NCBI GenBank assembly: GCA_964194845.1
Contig: CAXMNX010000019.1
Span: 1-43,401 of the forward strand
Direction: 5' to 3'
DNA from: CAXMNX01 sp964194845
Lineage (GTDB): Bacteria; Pseudomonadota; Alphaproteobacteria; Rhodobacterales; Rhodobacteraceae
Length of the DNA stretch: 43,401 nt
A program made the position numbers and the translations under genes. The notes beneath the pieces were generated by a model. It was not told the DNA's origin, did no database searches, and worked only from the letters and a program-made list of their open reading frames with translations. Shown here piece after piece: positions 34,323-43,206 of the stretch (positions are counted from its first letter, which is position 1; each line of letters begins with the position of its first letter).

Positions 34323-35251
34323 CAGATCAGCCCTACTGCGGCCAGGCCGGCGTCGATAAGGAGCGCGCTGAAATGAGCAAATAGATAAAGGATTGAAAAG
34401 CGGAAAAAGGACTTTTCGACTTTGTAGTTATCGGCCTCGGCCAAGGCTTCGTCGCGCCGCCAGATATCGAAGGCGCCTTTCAGAAACCATGCGTTCATCG
34501 CGACCGCTGCGATCAGAGTAACCGGTCCGGCGATTGGCGTCATGGCCAGCCAAAGTGCCACCGGAGCAAGCAAGACGGTGTAGGCCAGGATATGGCGGCG
34601 CGTCACCCTGGGGCCGTGGGTGACAGTCAGCATCGGCACATCGGCGTCGCCATAGTCCGTGCGCACGAAAAGCGCGAGCGCCCAGAAATGCGGTGGTGTC
34701 CAGATGAATATCAACGCGAACATCAGCGCGGCCTCTATCGACACGCTGCCGGTCGCGGCGGCCCAGCCGATCATTGGCGGAAAGGCCCCCGCAGCACCGC
34801 CGATCACGATGTTCTGCGGCGTCCAGCGTTTGAGCCACATTGTGTAGATGACCGCGTAAAAAAAGATGGTGAAGGCCAGTAATCCAGCGGCGAACAGGTT
34901 CGTCGCCAGCGCGAGCATTACAACCGCCAACCCCGAAAGCCCGACACCGATGGCCAAAGCCTCGCCCGGCTCAACACGGCCCGACGGGATCGGACGATTG
35001 GCGGTGCGCCGCATCACAGCGTCGATGTCGGCGTCCCACCACATATTCAGCGCGCCCGATGCACCGGCGCCAACCGCGATAAACAGGATTGCGGCGAACG
35101 CTTCAATCGGGTGCAGAGATACCGGTGCGACCAGCAACCCGACCAACGCCGTGAAAACCACGAGCGACATCACCCGTGGTTTCAAAAGCGCAAAATAATC
35201 ACCGAATGTCGGTTCATACTCGTGCGTTGTGTTGACCGATTGTTCTGCCAT
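34322..35251 (-). CDS. ctaB: heme O synthase (protoheme IX farnesyltransferase)
   Basis: A 309-residue UbiA-type membrane prenyltransferase that farnesylates heme B to heme O, precursor of heme A. The prenyl-diphosphate motif is NMWWDADIDAVMRRTANRP, and the second aspartate-rich loop YGDADVPMLTVTHG follows. About eight to nine membrane helices. Overlaps the CoxF-like gene by 1 nt (TGATG) and lies 9 bp after ctaC. Confidence 0.97.
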   Translation of the reverse strand: MAEQSVNTTHEYEPTFGDYFALLKPRVMSLVVFTALVGLLVAPVSLHPIEAFAAILFIAVGAGASGALNMWWDADIDAVMRRTANRPIPSGRVEPGEALAIGVGLSGLAVVMLALATNLFAAGLLAFTIFFYAVIYTMWLKRWTPQNIVIGGAAGAFPPMIGWAAATGSVSIEAALMFALIFIWTPPHFWALALFVRTDYGDADVPMLTVTHGPRVTRRHILAYTVLLAPVALWLAMTPIAGPVTLIAAVAMNAWFLKGAFDIWRRDEALAEADNYKVEKSFFRFSILYLFAHFSALLIDAGLAAVGLI

Positions 35252-35260
35252 AGGCCGGGT

Positions 35261-36142
35261 TTACTCCGCCGCTGCCACCTGGACGCTGTCATCGACAATG
35301 CCCTGAGCAACCTTCGTGATTCCAACCCAGGCCTGGTAATCGTCCCATGTGACCGCTTTGACCGTGATCGGCATGAAGGCGTGGCTTAACCCGCAAAGCT
35401 CGGAACACTGGCCGAAGTAGATACCTTCCTGGCCTTCATCGACCTCAAACCATAGCTGTGCCAGACGGCCTGGAACCGCATCTTGCTTTACGCCGAACGC
35501 CGGGATCGTCCAGGCGTGGATGACGTCAGCGCCGGTCACCTGGACAACCACTTTTTTGCCAGTGGGAATGACAACCGCAGCGTCGGTCGCCAATAGGAAA
35601 AGTTCGTCCGAATAACCAGCCTCGGCCAGTTGCGCCGAAACCTCGGGTGTCATCATATTGCCGGCATCCGACCCGATCATGAAGCTTTCGAATGAAATGC
35701 CTTCCTGCGGATATTCGTATCCCCAGTACCACTGATACCCGGTTGCCTTGACGATAACGTCGCCTTCGGGAATTTCCTGCTGCTTGAACAATACCGGCAG
35801 CGAAAACGCGCCAATGAACACCAGGATCACGATCGGAAGCACAGTCCACGCGACTTCGACCGGCGTGTTGTGAGTGAATGTTGCAGGCTCGGGGTTGGCA
35901 CTTCGATTATATTTGACGATCACGATTGCAATCAGCGCCACGACAAAAATTGAGATGCCCGAAACGACCACCAGAAGCATCCAGTCCAGCCATCGGAGAT
36001 CGCGCGCAAGTTCGGTCACGGCCGGCTGAAACCCGGTCGCCCCATCGACAGGCGCACCGATGACTGCGAGGTCCTGAGCTGCGGCGAATGTTGCGGCGAT
36101 TGAAGCGGCCGTCAGCGCTGAAAAAAGAGCTATGAGACGCAT
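35261..36142 (-). CDS. ctaC: cytochrome c oxidase subunit II
   Basis: A 293-residue subunit II carrying the CuA electron-entry site. Signal peptide (MRLIALFSALTAASIAATFA), two membrane helices, then a periplasmic cupredoxin domain. CuA ligands are in GQCSELCGLSHAFMP, with the aromatic patch GYQWYWGYEYP upstream. Start at MRLIALF, with a GGACC site 9 bp ahead; the longer upstream frame is rejected. First gene of the block; a leader hairpin lies upstream. Confidence 0.96.
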   Translation of the reverse strand: MRLIALFSALTAASIAATFAAAQDLAVIGAPVDGATGFQPAVTELARDLRWLDWMLLVVVSGISIFVVALIAIVIVKYNRSANPEPATFTHNTPVEVAWTVLPIVILVFIGAFSLPVLFKQQEIPEGDVIVKATGYQWYWGYEYPQEGISFESFMIGSDAGNMMTPEVSAQLAEAGYSDELFLLATDAAVVIPTGKKVVVQVTGADVIHAWTIPAFGVKQDAVPGRLAQLWFEVDEGQEGIYFGQCSELCGLSHAFMPITVKAVTWDDYQAWVGITKVAQGIVDDSVQVAAAE

Positions 36143-36177
36143 ATCTGGGATGGTCCTTAACTTGTGGCGTTCCCCGA

Positions 36178-36202
36178 TGGCCCGGTCTTGTGACCACGGG
36201 CC
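36178..36202 (-). promoter_or_regulatory. hairpin in the ctaC 5' leader
   Basis: On the minus strand GGCCCG-TGGTC-ACAA-GACC-GGGCC can fold into a stem of about nine pairs with a small bulge and an ACAA loop. It ends about 37 bp upstream of the ctaC start and could be an mRNA stability or regulatory element. No known riboswitch is recognised. Confidence 0.35.
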
Positions 36203-36300
36203 TGTTGTTCTTGCCGCGCTTGAAATCATATTAGGGGGTAAGGAACAAGGCTCGCCATTGCGGCATTCAGCCGCTTTGGCAGCCAAACAAAGGACTTTTC

Positions 36301-37725
36301 ATGTCTGAAACTGCACCATTTCGACCCTTCGAAACGCTTATCGACGAATCCCGTGCGCTGGCGCTTTTGCGCGAGGCCGTTGCGGGTGCCGACGACGGCG
36401 AGCTGTTTCTTGAGCGGAAGCGATCCGAGGTTCTGTCTTTTGACGACGGCCGGGTCAGAACGGCAAGTTATGATGCGACCGAGGGCTTTGGGCTGCGTGC
36501 CGTTCGCGGTGAGGCCGCGGGTTATGCGCATTCGACAGAAATTAGCGAACGCGCGGTGAAACGAGCTGTCCAGACCGCGCGGCTTGCGGTCGGCGACGGC
36601 GGGGGAACGATGGCAGAGCCGCCAAGGCCGACAAACCGAAAGCTTTACGGCGATGCCGACCCGATGGCGGACGCTGAATTTACCGTCAAGATCGACACTT
36701 TGCGCGAGATTGACGGTTTCGCACGCGACCTGGATCGCCGAGTGATCCAGGTGTCCGCGACCCTTGCGGCATCCTTGCAGGACGTTGTGATCCTGCGCCC
36801 CGAAGGCCACGCGGTGACCGACACCCGCCCGATGACGCGGCTGAGCGTATCGGTCATCGTCGAGGAAAATGGACGCCGCGAAAGCGGCAGTGCGGGCAGT
36901 GGCGGACGTCATGCGCTGACCGGGCTGATTGATGCGGAACATTGGCAATCGGCTGCCCGCGAGGCGTTGCGCATCGCCCTGGTCAATCTGGACGCTATTC
37001 CCGCACCTGCGGGCGTCATGGACGTGGCACTGGGGCCGGGCTGGCCAGGCATTCTGCTGCACGAAGCCATCGGGCATGGCCTTGAGGGCGATTTCAACCG
37101 CAAGAAAAGTTCGGCTTTTGCCGGGCTTATGGGCCAGCGCATCGCCTCGAAGGGTGTCACTGTGCTGGACGACGGGACGATACCCGACCGGCGTGGGTCG
37201 CTTAGTGTCGATGACGAAGGCACGCCGTCGGGCAAGAATGTGCTGATCGAGGACGGTGTGCTGGTGCGCTTTATGCAGGACCGTCAGAATGCGCGGCTGA
37301 TGGGGGCTGAGCCCACGGGCAACGGGCGGCGGGAAAGCTTTGCTCACGCGCCGATGCCACGGATGACTAACACTTACATGCTTTCCGGCGACGCCGAGCC
37401 GGAGGCGATTGTTGGTGACGTTAAGGACGGCATTTATGCAGTTGGCTTTGGCGGTGGGCAGGTGGACATCACCAATGGGAAGTTCGTCTTTTCTTGCACC
37501 GAGGCTTACCGCGTTGAAAACGGTAGGGTTGGTGCGCCGGTCAAAGGGGCGACGTTGATTGGTGATGGGGCGACTGCATTGAAGCAGATCCGTGCGATCG
37601 GCAATGACATGAAGTTGGACCCGGGCGTGGGCAATTGCGGAAAAGACGGCCAGTGGGTGCCGGTTGGCGTGGGCCAGCCGACGCTGCTGATCGGCGGGTT
37701 GACGGTTGGCGGGTCGGCGGCTTGA
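36301..37725 (+). CDS. tldD: TldD metalloprotease
   Basis: A 474-residue TldD protein, partner of TldE/PmbA in a heterodimeric zinc protease that trims peptides and CcdA-type antitoxins. The HExxxH zinc motif is in LLHEAIGHGLEGD (H254, E255, H259), and the third-ligand region is near VFSCTEAY. Start ATG follows AAAGGAC. Divergent from ctaC; tldE is not in this window. Confidence 0.96.
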   Translation: MSETAPFRPFETLIDESRALALLREAVAGADDGELFLERKRSEVLSFDDGRVRTASYDATEGFGLRAVRGEAAGYAHSTEISERAVKRAVQTARLAVGDGGGTMAEPPRPTNRKLYGDADPMADAEFTVKIDTLREIDGFARDLDRRVIQVSATLAASLQDVVILRPEGHAVTDTRPMTRLSVSVIVEENGRRESGSAGSGGRHALTGLIDAEHWQSAAREALRIALVNLDAIPAPAGVMDVALGPGWPGILLHEAIGHGLEGDFNRKKSSAFAGLMGQRIASKGVTVLDDGTIPDRRGSLSVDDEGTPSGKNVLIEDGVLVRFMQDRQNARLMGAEPTGNGRRESFAHAPMPRMTNTYMLSGDAEPEAIVGDVKDGIYAVGFGGGQVDITNGKFVFSCTEAYRVENGRVGAPVKGATLIGDGATALKQIRAIGNDMKLDPGVGNCGKDGQWVPVGVGQPTLLIGGLTVGGSAA

Positions 37726-37921
37726 GTATTTGGAAGTCGGCCTTTGGCGAAGCGTTGTCGGCTCGCGGTAAATTGATCCGCCTGACCTTTTCGTAATCCG
37801 GCGGCCCTCGGTTATGATCCGCGAACCTCCCCAAAAATAGTGAACTAAATAAAATTCAATATTAACCGCGCGTTTACCAAATCTACCCCATACCTAATGT
37901 CAGCAAGTTGGCGGAGACAGG
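37726..37921. other. intergenic region upstream of dprA
   Basis: About 196 bp. The first part has GAGTATTTGGAAG (37724-37736), a weak relative of the dispersed element. From about 37835 to 37900 it is clearly A/T-rich and likely holds the dprA promoter, though I cannot place its hexamers with confidence. Confidence 0.4.
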
Positions 37922-39062
37922 ATGGCCAAGGATTTATCCCCTTCCACCCACCCTCTCACCCCACCCCTCACAGAGGAAGTTTGGCTGGACTGGCTCCGCC
38001 TCTTGCGATCACGCCGGGTCGGCGTTTCGACTTTCTTCAGATTGTTGAAAGAGCATGGCACCGCAGGCGCCGCACTTGACGCACTTCCGAAAATCGCGGC
38101 GGCGGGGGGGGGTCAAAAATTACGTTCCTGCCACTTATTCCGCGGCAAGGGCCGAGTGGGATGCGGCGACACAGGCAGGTGTGAGGCCAATCGCATACGG
38201 CTCTGGTTCGTATCCTTCGCGTCTGGCCGAGATCTCGGACCCGCCGCCAATTCTTTGGGCGATCGGCGACGACGAACTATTTTCCAGACAGACAATCGCG
38301 ATTGTGGGCGCGCGCAATGCCTCATCGCTTGGAACCCGGATGTCGCGGCGGCTGGCGACCGAGCTGGGCGAGGCCGGGTTCGCGGTGGTCTCGGGCCTGG
38401 CACGCGGCGTTGACACGGCCGCACATTTGGCATCGCTTGAGACCGGCACAATCGCTGTCATGGCCGGGGGCGTCGATGTTCCCTACCCCGCAGAAAACAC
38501 CGTTCTTTTTCAGGAGATCCAGGAAAAAGGTTTACGGATCAGCGAGATGCCTATGAATCTTGCGCCGCAAGCCCGGCATTTTCCACCTCGGAACCGACTA
38601 ATTTCCGGCCTTGCAGCGGCGGTCGTCGTGGTGGAAGCCGCTGCCAAATCAGGCAGTTTGATCACCGCGCGTGCCGCGCTCGATCAGGGACGCGAAGTGC
38701 TGGCGGTGCCGGGGCACCCGTTTGACGCGCGCGCGGCGGGGTCAAATATGCTGGTGCGCGACGGCGCGACACTGGTCCGTTCAGCCAGGGACGTCATCGA
38801 GGCGGTCCAGACCATTGGACAAGAACCCATGGGTGCGGATCACGCTAAACCTGTGCAACGCAACAAAGCGCCGGTCCCCGGCGACATCGCAGCGCTTCAT
38901 CGGCAAATCCTTGACCGGCTCGGTCCGACACCGGTGCCGGAAGATCAGGTTATTCGCAATCTGAAAGCAGCGGCAGATGTCGTATCGCCAGCGATTGTGA
39001 CGCTGGAACTGGAAGGCCACGTCCGCCGGGGTGCAGGCGGCATGTTAACCCGGGCGATCTGA
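37922..39062 (+). pseudogene. dprA: DNA-processing protein DprA, frameshifted in a poly-G tract
   Basis: DprA loads RecA on incoming single-stranded DNA during natural transformation. The N-terminal SAM-like part reads LTEEVWLDWLRLLRSRRVGV to ALPKIAAAGG. The Rossmann core continues in the +1 frame from VKNYVPATYSAARAEW, with IAIVGARNAS, VVSGLARGVDTAAH, AGGVDVPYPAEN and HFPPRNRLISGL, then the C-terminal winged helix to the stop. The break is at a run of nine G (38104-38112). With eight G the frame is restored and the protein would be 379 residues, normal. As read, translation stops at 38413 after about 63 native residues. Either an OFF state of a slippery tract, a fixed mutation, or a base-calling error. 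The ATG has a GGAGACAGG site. Confidence 0.9.
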
Positions 39063-39115
39063 GGCGGATTTCTACGCATCAGGGCATCAATTTGCCGCCA
39101 GTGCATCGCGCCCCG

Positions 39116-39144
39116 TTGACAACTTGCAATACGTCCCCACATGT
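39116..39144 (+). promoter_or_regulatory. topA: candidate topA promoter
   Basis: TTGACA (39116-39121) is a perfect -35 hexamer; 17 bp later lies ACATGT, a weak -10. This would start a transcript about 30 nt upstream of the topA ATG. The perfect -35 and spacing are the only support. Confidence 0.4.
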
Positions 39145-39183
39145 TCCGCCGCCAATGCCCCGGTTTCTTGAAAAGGTATTTTC

Positions 39184-41709
39184 ATGCCAGTCGTTGTTGT
39201 CGAATCCCCGGCTAAAGCCAAGACAATCAACAAATATCTCGGATCGAACTATACAGTTCTGGCCAGTTACGGCCATGTCCGCGATCTGCCGCCTAAGGAT
39301 GGATCGGTGGATACCGAGAACGGTTTCACCATGAAATGGGAAGTCGCGAGCGAATCGAAAAAGCACATCAAGGCCATCGCCGATGCCTTGAAGGAAGACG
39401 GTGAACTAATTCTGGCCACTGACCCCGATCGCGAAGGCGAGGCGATATCCTGGCACCTGGAAGAGGCACTGCGAAACCGCAAAGCGATCAAAAAAGACAC
39501 ACCCGTCAGCCGCGTGGTCTTCAATGCCATCACCGAGAGCGCCGTCACCGAGGCGATGAAGAACCCCCGCCAGGTCGACGTGGATCTGGTCGAGGCGTAT
39601 CTGGCACGGCGCGCGCTGGACTATCTTGTCGGGTTCAACCTGAGCCCGGTCCTGTGGCGCAAACTGCCCGGGGCCAAATCAGCCGGTCGGGTGCAGTCGG
39701 TTTGCCTGCGGCTGATCGTCGAGCGCGAGATGGAAATCGAAGTGTTCCGCGCGCAGGAATACTGGTCGGTGAAGGCTGTTTTGATCACGCCACGCGGGCA
39801 GGAATTCGAAGCGCGCCTGACGATTCTGGCCGGCAATAAGCTGGATAAGTTCGATATCCCGAACGAAACCGCTGCCGAACTGGCGGTGCAAGCGATTGAA
39901 AGCCGCGACCTGAGCGTCAAGTCGGTCGAGGCCAAACCAGCGAGCCGCAACCCGTCGCCGCCGTTCATGACGTCGACTTTGCAACAGGAAGCCAGCCGGA
40001 AATTCGGCTTTGGCGCGCGCCAGACAATGCAGGTGGCACAACGGCTGTATGAGGCCGGACACATTACCTATATGCGGACCGACGGCATCGACATGGCGCC
40101 CGAGGCGGTTCACGCCGCCCGCGATGCGATCAAGGATCGTTATGGCGCGGAATATGTGCCCGGCAGCCCGAGGATGTATAAAAACAAGGCCAAGAACGCG
40201 CAGGAAGCGCATGAATGTATTCGCCCCACTGAGATGACCGCCGACGCGGAGCGACTGAAACTACGCGAAGCCGACCAGACGAAGCTTTATGACCTGATCT
40301 GGAAGCGCACGCTTGCCAGTCAGATGGCAGGCGCGCGCATGGAGCGGACGACGGTCGATATTGCAAGCAGCGATGGCCAGGTTGGCCTGCGCGCGACGGG
40401 ACAGGTGATCCTTTTTGACGGGTTCATTCGCGTCTACGAAGAAGGACGCGACGATCAGGGCGTTGATGATGATGACAAACGCCTGCCGCAGGTCATGGAA
40501 GGCGAAGTTGCCGAGAAAAATGCCGTCTCGCCCGAGCAACACTTCACGCAATCGCCGCCGCGTTATACCGAAGCGACGCTGGTCAAGCGGATGGAAGAGC
40601 TGGGGATCGGGCGACCATCGACGTATGCCTCCATCGTGACGACGATCCAGGATCGGGGTTATGTTCGAAAAGAGAAGAACCGCCTGCATCCCGAAGACAA
40701 AGGGCGGCTGGTGACCGCGTTTCTGGTCAATTACTTCCGCCGTTACGTGGGCTATGATTTTACCGCCAAGCTGGAAGACGAGCTTGACGACATCACCAAT
40801 GGCGAGCGCGAATGGCAGGACGTGTTGGCGCGGTTCTGGAGGGATTTCAAAGCTTCGGTCGAGGATACGTCCGAGCTTCGAATTACCGAGGTGCTGGAGA
40901 AGATCAATGAGGTGCTGGAACCGCACCTGTTCCCGCCGAATGAAGAAGGAACCGACCCACGGCTTTGTCCGAACTGTGGCGAAGGGCGTTTGTCGATGCG
41001 CACCGCGCGGTCGGGTGGCGCATTCATTGGGTGTTCGAGCTATCCTGAGTGTCGCTTTACAAGGCCGTTTGGCCCGCCGGGGATGGATGACGGTTCCGAG
41101 ATTGGGCCGGATGGCAAGATGCTGGGCGAGGATGGCGGCGACGCGATCCGGGTAATGAAGGGCCGGTTTGGGCCTTACGTGCAACGTGGCGCGCCGACCG
41201 AAGAGCAACCGAAACCGCCACGCGCGAGCCTGCCCAAGGGGTGGGAACCGGCTGAGATTGATCTGGAAAAGGCGCTGACGCTTCTGAGCCTGCCGCGCGA
41301 AGTCGGGCCGCATCCCGAAGATGGCGAACTGGTCGAAGCGGGGATCGGACGCTATGGGCCTTACGTGAAACACGGGCGGCTTTACGCGAACTTGGCGGAA
41401 GTTGACGAAGTCTTCACGATCGGCATGAACCGTGCGGTCGAGGAGCTTTCCAAGAAAGCCGCCAAGCGTGGCGGCGGGCGGGTTGCGGCCACACCTTTGA
41501 AGGAACTGGGCGAACATCCGGAAAGCGGCGGCGCGGTCAATGTAATGGACGGTCGTTACGGGCCGTATGTTAAATGGGACAAGGTCAATGCGACGCTGCC
41601 CAAGGACACCGAGCCAACTGACGTTACGATGGAAGTGGCGCTTGAACTGATGGCGGCCAAGCAGGCGAAGGGCGGCAAGAAGGGCGGGCGTCGGAAGAAG
41701 GCGTCCTGA
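39184..41709 (+). CDS. topA: DNA topoisomerase I
   Basis: An 841-residue type IA topoisomerase that relaxes negative supercoils. The TOPRIM domain starts VVVESPAKAKTINKYLG, with the acidic DPDREGEAISWH. The catalytic tyrosine is Y296 in HITYMRTDGIDM. A four-cysteine zinc finger (LCPNCGEG... GCSSYPECR) lies near residue 595, followed by C-terminal Topo_C repeats (GRFGPYVQRG, GRYGPYVKHG, GRYGPYVKWD) and a lysine-rich tail. The ATG has AAAAGG upstream. Follows dprA, a common order. Confidence 0.97.
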   Translation: MPVVVVESPAKAKTINKYLGSNYTVLASYGHVRDLPPKDGSVDTENGFTMKWEVASESKKHIKAIADALKEDGELILATDPDREGEAISWHLEEALRNRKAIKKDTPVSRVVFNAITESAVTEAMKNPRQVDVDLVEAYLARRALDYLVGFNLSPVLWRKLPGAKSAGRVQSVCLRLIVEREMEIEVFRAQEYWSVKAVLITPRGQEFEARLTILAGNKLDKFDIPNETAAELAVQAIESRDLSVKSVEAKPASRNPSPPFMTSTLQQEASRKFGFGARQTMQVAQRLYEAGHITYMRTDGIDMAPEAVHAARDAIKDRYGAEYVPGSPRMYKNKAKNAQEAHECIRPTEMTADAERLKLREADQTKLYDLIWKRTLASQMAGARMERTTVDIASSDGQVGLRATGQVILFDGFIRVYEEGRDDQGVDDDDKRLPQVMEGEVAEKNAVSPEQHFTQSPPRYTEATLVKRMEELGIGRPSTYASIVTTIQDRGYVRKEKNRLHPEDKGRLVTAFLVNYFRRYVGYDFTAKLEDELDDITNGEREWQDVLARFWRDFKASVEDTSELRITEVLEKINEVLEPHLFPPNEEGTDPRLCPNCGEGRLSMRTARSGGAFIGCSSYPECRFTRPFGPPGMDDGSEIGPDGKMLGEDGGDAIRVMKGRFGPYVQRGAPTEEQPKPPRASLPKGWEPAEIDLEKALTLLSLPREVGPHPEDGELVEAGIGRYGPYVKHGRLYANLAEVDEVFTIGMNRAVEELSKKAAKRGGGRVAATPLKELGEHPESGGAVNVMDGRYGPYVKWDKVNATLPKDTEPTDVTMEVALELMAAKQAKGGKKGGRRKKAS

Positions 41710-41735
41710 GGGCGCGCTGTCGCGCATCGCGGCAG

Positions 41736-41786
41736 GCGAGAGGCGCTGCCCCTCGCGCTCCCCGGCGTATTTTCGAAAAGATGAAA
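41736..41786 (+). terminator. topA 3' hairpin plus dispersed element, copy A
   Basis: GCGAG-A-GG/CC-C-CTCGC (41736-41756) forms an eight-pair stem with one mismatch and a five-base loop. It is followed by GGCGTATTTTCGAAAAGATG (the 23-nt element runs 41764-41786). This GC-rich hairpin followed by a GTATTTT...GATGAA string resembles a gene-end signal recurring in Rhodobacteraceae as I recall it. The second copy is at 28093-28116. Confidence 0.55.
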
Positions 41787-41878
41787 TGGTGAGCCGGGAG
41801 AGGATGCCGCGGCGCGGCGATTGACTCTGTGCCTGCCCCGCGCCAGAACCTTTGCCATCACCGGAAGAGGGCGGTTCA

Positions 41879-42583
41879 ATGAAGAAAGTCTATGCCAACG
41901 CAACCGAGGCGCTCGATGGGCTGCTGGAAGACGGAATGCTGATCGCGGCAGGCGGCTTCGGCCTTTGCGGTATCCCGGAACTACTGTTGCAGGCGATCAA
42001 GGAAAGCGGCGTGAAGGACCTGACGTTCGCGTCGAACAATGCAGGCGTCGATGATTTTGGCATCGGCATCCTTTTGCAAACGCGCCAGGTGAAGAAAATG
42101 ATGTCGTCCTATGTCGGCGAGAACGCCGAGTTTATGCGCCAGTATTTGTCGGGTGAGCTGGAGCTTGAGTTTAATCCCCAAGGCACGTTGGCCGAACGCA
42201 TGCGGGCGGCTGGCTGCGGCATTCCCGGATTTTACACCAAGACCGGCGTTGGGACGGTGATCGCCGATGGCAAAGAGCACAAGGATTTTGGCGGCGAGAC
42301 CTATATCCTTGAAGAAGGCATATTTGCCGATCTGTCGATCGTGAAGGCCTGGAAGGCGGATGAGACCGGCAATCTGGTTTTCCGCAAGACTGCGCGCAAT
42401 TTCAACCCGCCCGCCGCCATGTGCGGCAAGGTCTGTGTGGCCGAAGTGGAAGAGATTGTCCCGCTTGGCAGCATGGACGGCGACGCGATCCATCTTCCGG
42501 GCATCTATGTGAACCGGATTATACAGGGCGCGCACGAGAAACGCATCGAGCAACGCACTGTTCGCCAGCGGGAGGAAGCCTGA
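41879..42583 (+). CDS. scoA: 3-oxoacid CoA-transferase subunit A
   Basis: A 234-residue alpha subunit of a succinyl-CoA:3-ketoacid (acetoacetate) CoA-transferase, used in ketone body and polyhydroxybutyrate turnover. The CoA-loop GGFGLCGIPELL near residue 25 and later GIPGFYTKTGVGT and FNPPAAMCGKVCVAEVEEIV are typical. The ATG is preceded by GGAAGAGGG. Overlaps the B subunit by 1 nt (TGATG). Confidence 0.94.
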   Translation: MKKVYANATEALDGLLEDGMLIAAGGFGLCGIPELLLQAIKESGVKDLTFASNNAGVDDFGIGILLQTRQVKKMMSSYVGENAEFMRQYLSGELELEFNPQGTLAERMRAAGCGIPGFYTKTGVGTVIADGKEHKDFGGETYILEEGIFADLSIVKAWKADETGNLVFRKTARNFNPPAAMCGKVCVAEVEEIVPLGSMDGDAIHLPGIYVNRIIQGAHEKRIEQRTVRQREEA

Positions 42584-43206
42584 TGCCCTGGGACCGCAAT
42601 CAGATGGCCGCCCGCGCGGCGGACGAACTTGAAGACGGCATGTATGTGAACCTTGGCATCGGCATTCCGACTTTGGTCGCGAACTATGTCGGCGACAAAG
42701 ACATCACGCTGCAATCGGAAAACGGTATGTTGGGCATGGGGCCATTTCCTTTCGAGGGCGAAGAAGACCCCGATCTGATCAACGCGGGCAAGCAGACGAT
42801 CACCGAATTGCGCCGGACCGCATATTTCGACAGCGCGCAGTCATTCGGGATGATCCGGGGTGGCAAGATCGCGGCAGCGATCCTGGGTGCGATGGAGGTT
42901 GCCGAAAACGGCGATCTGGCGAACTGGATGATTCCCGGCAAGCTGGTCAAGGGCATGGGTGGTGCGATGGATCTGGTCGCGGGCGTTGGCCGCGTTATCG
43001 TCGTGATGGACCACACCAATAAGCATGGGGATTCGAAGGTTTTGAAGGCATGCACGCTGCCGTTGACCGGCAAAGCCGTTGTTGATCGGATTATCACGAA
43101 CCTTGGTGTATTGGATGTGGTGGAGGGCGGTCTGAAGATCGTCGATCTGGCCGATGGTGTAAGCGAAGATGAACTTCGCGACGCGACGGAAGCAACTCTG
43201 GTCTGA
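42583..43206 (+). CDS. scoB: 3-oxoacid CoA-transferase subunit B
   Basis: A 207-residue beta subunit carrying the catalytic glutamate in LQSENGMLGMGP, which forms the glutamyl-CoA thioester. NLGIGIPTLVANY near the start and GGAMDLVAGVGRVIVVMDHT in the middle are characteristic. Start chosen at MPWDRNQMAARAA, overlapping the scoA stop, with GGGAGGAAG upstream. Together the two genes make a complete enzyme. Confidence 0.95.
   Translation: MPWDRNQMAARAADELEDGMYVNLGIGIPTLVANYVGDKDITLQSENGMLGMGPFPFEGEEDPDLINAGKQTITELRRTAYFDSAQSFGMIRGGKIAAAILGAMEVAENGDLANWMIPGKLVKGMGGAMDLVAGVGRVIVVMDHTNKHGDSKVLKACTLPLTGKAVVDRIITNLGVLDVVEGGLKIVDLADGVSEDELRDATEATLV

Noticed and set aside
38055..39062. A separate gene starting at ATG 38055 instead of a frameshifted dprA
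   Set aside because: The first codons (MAPQAPHLTHFRK) are a shifted reading of the dprA N-terminal part; family sequence only begins after the G tract, and the other half matches the upstream frame.
40261..41727. 488-codon open frame antisense to topA
   Set aside because: It mirrors the topA coding strand, has no ribosome binding site or known domain, and covers essential topA motifs.
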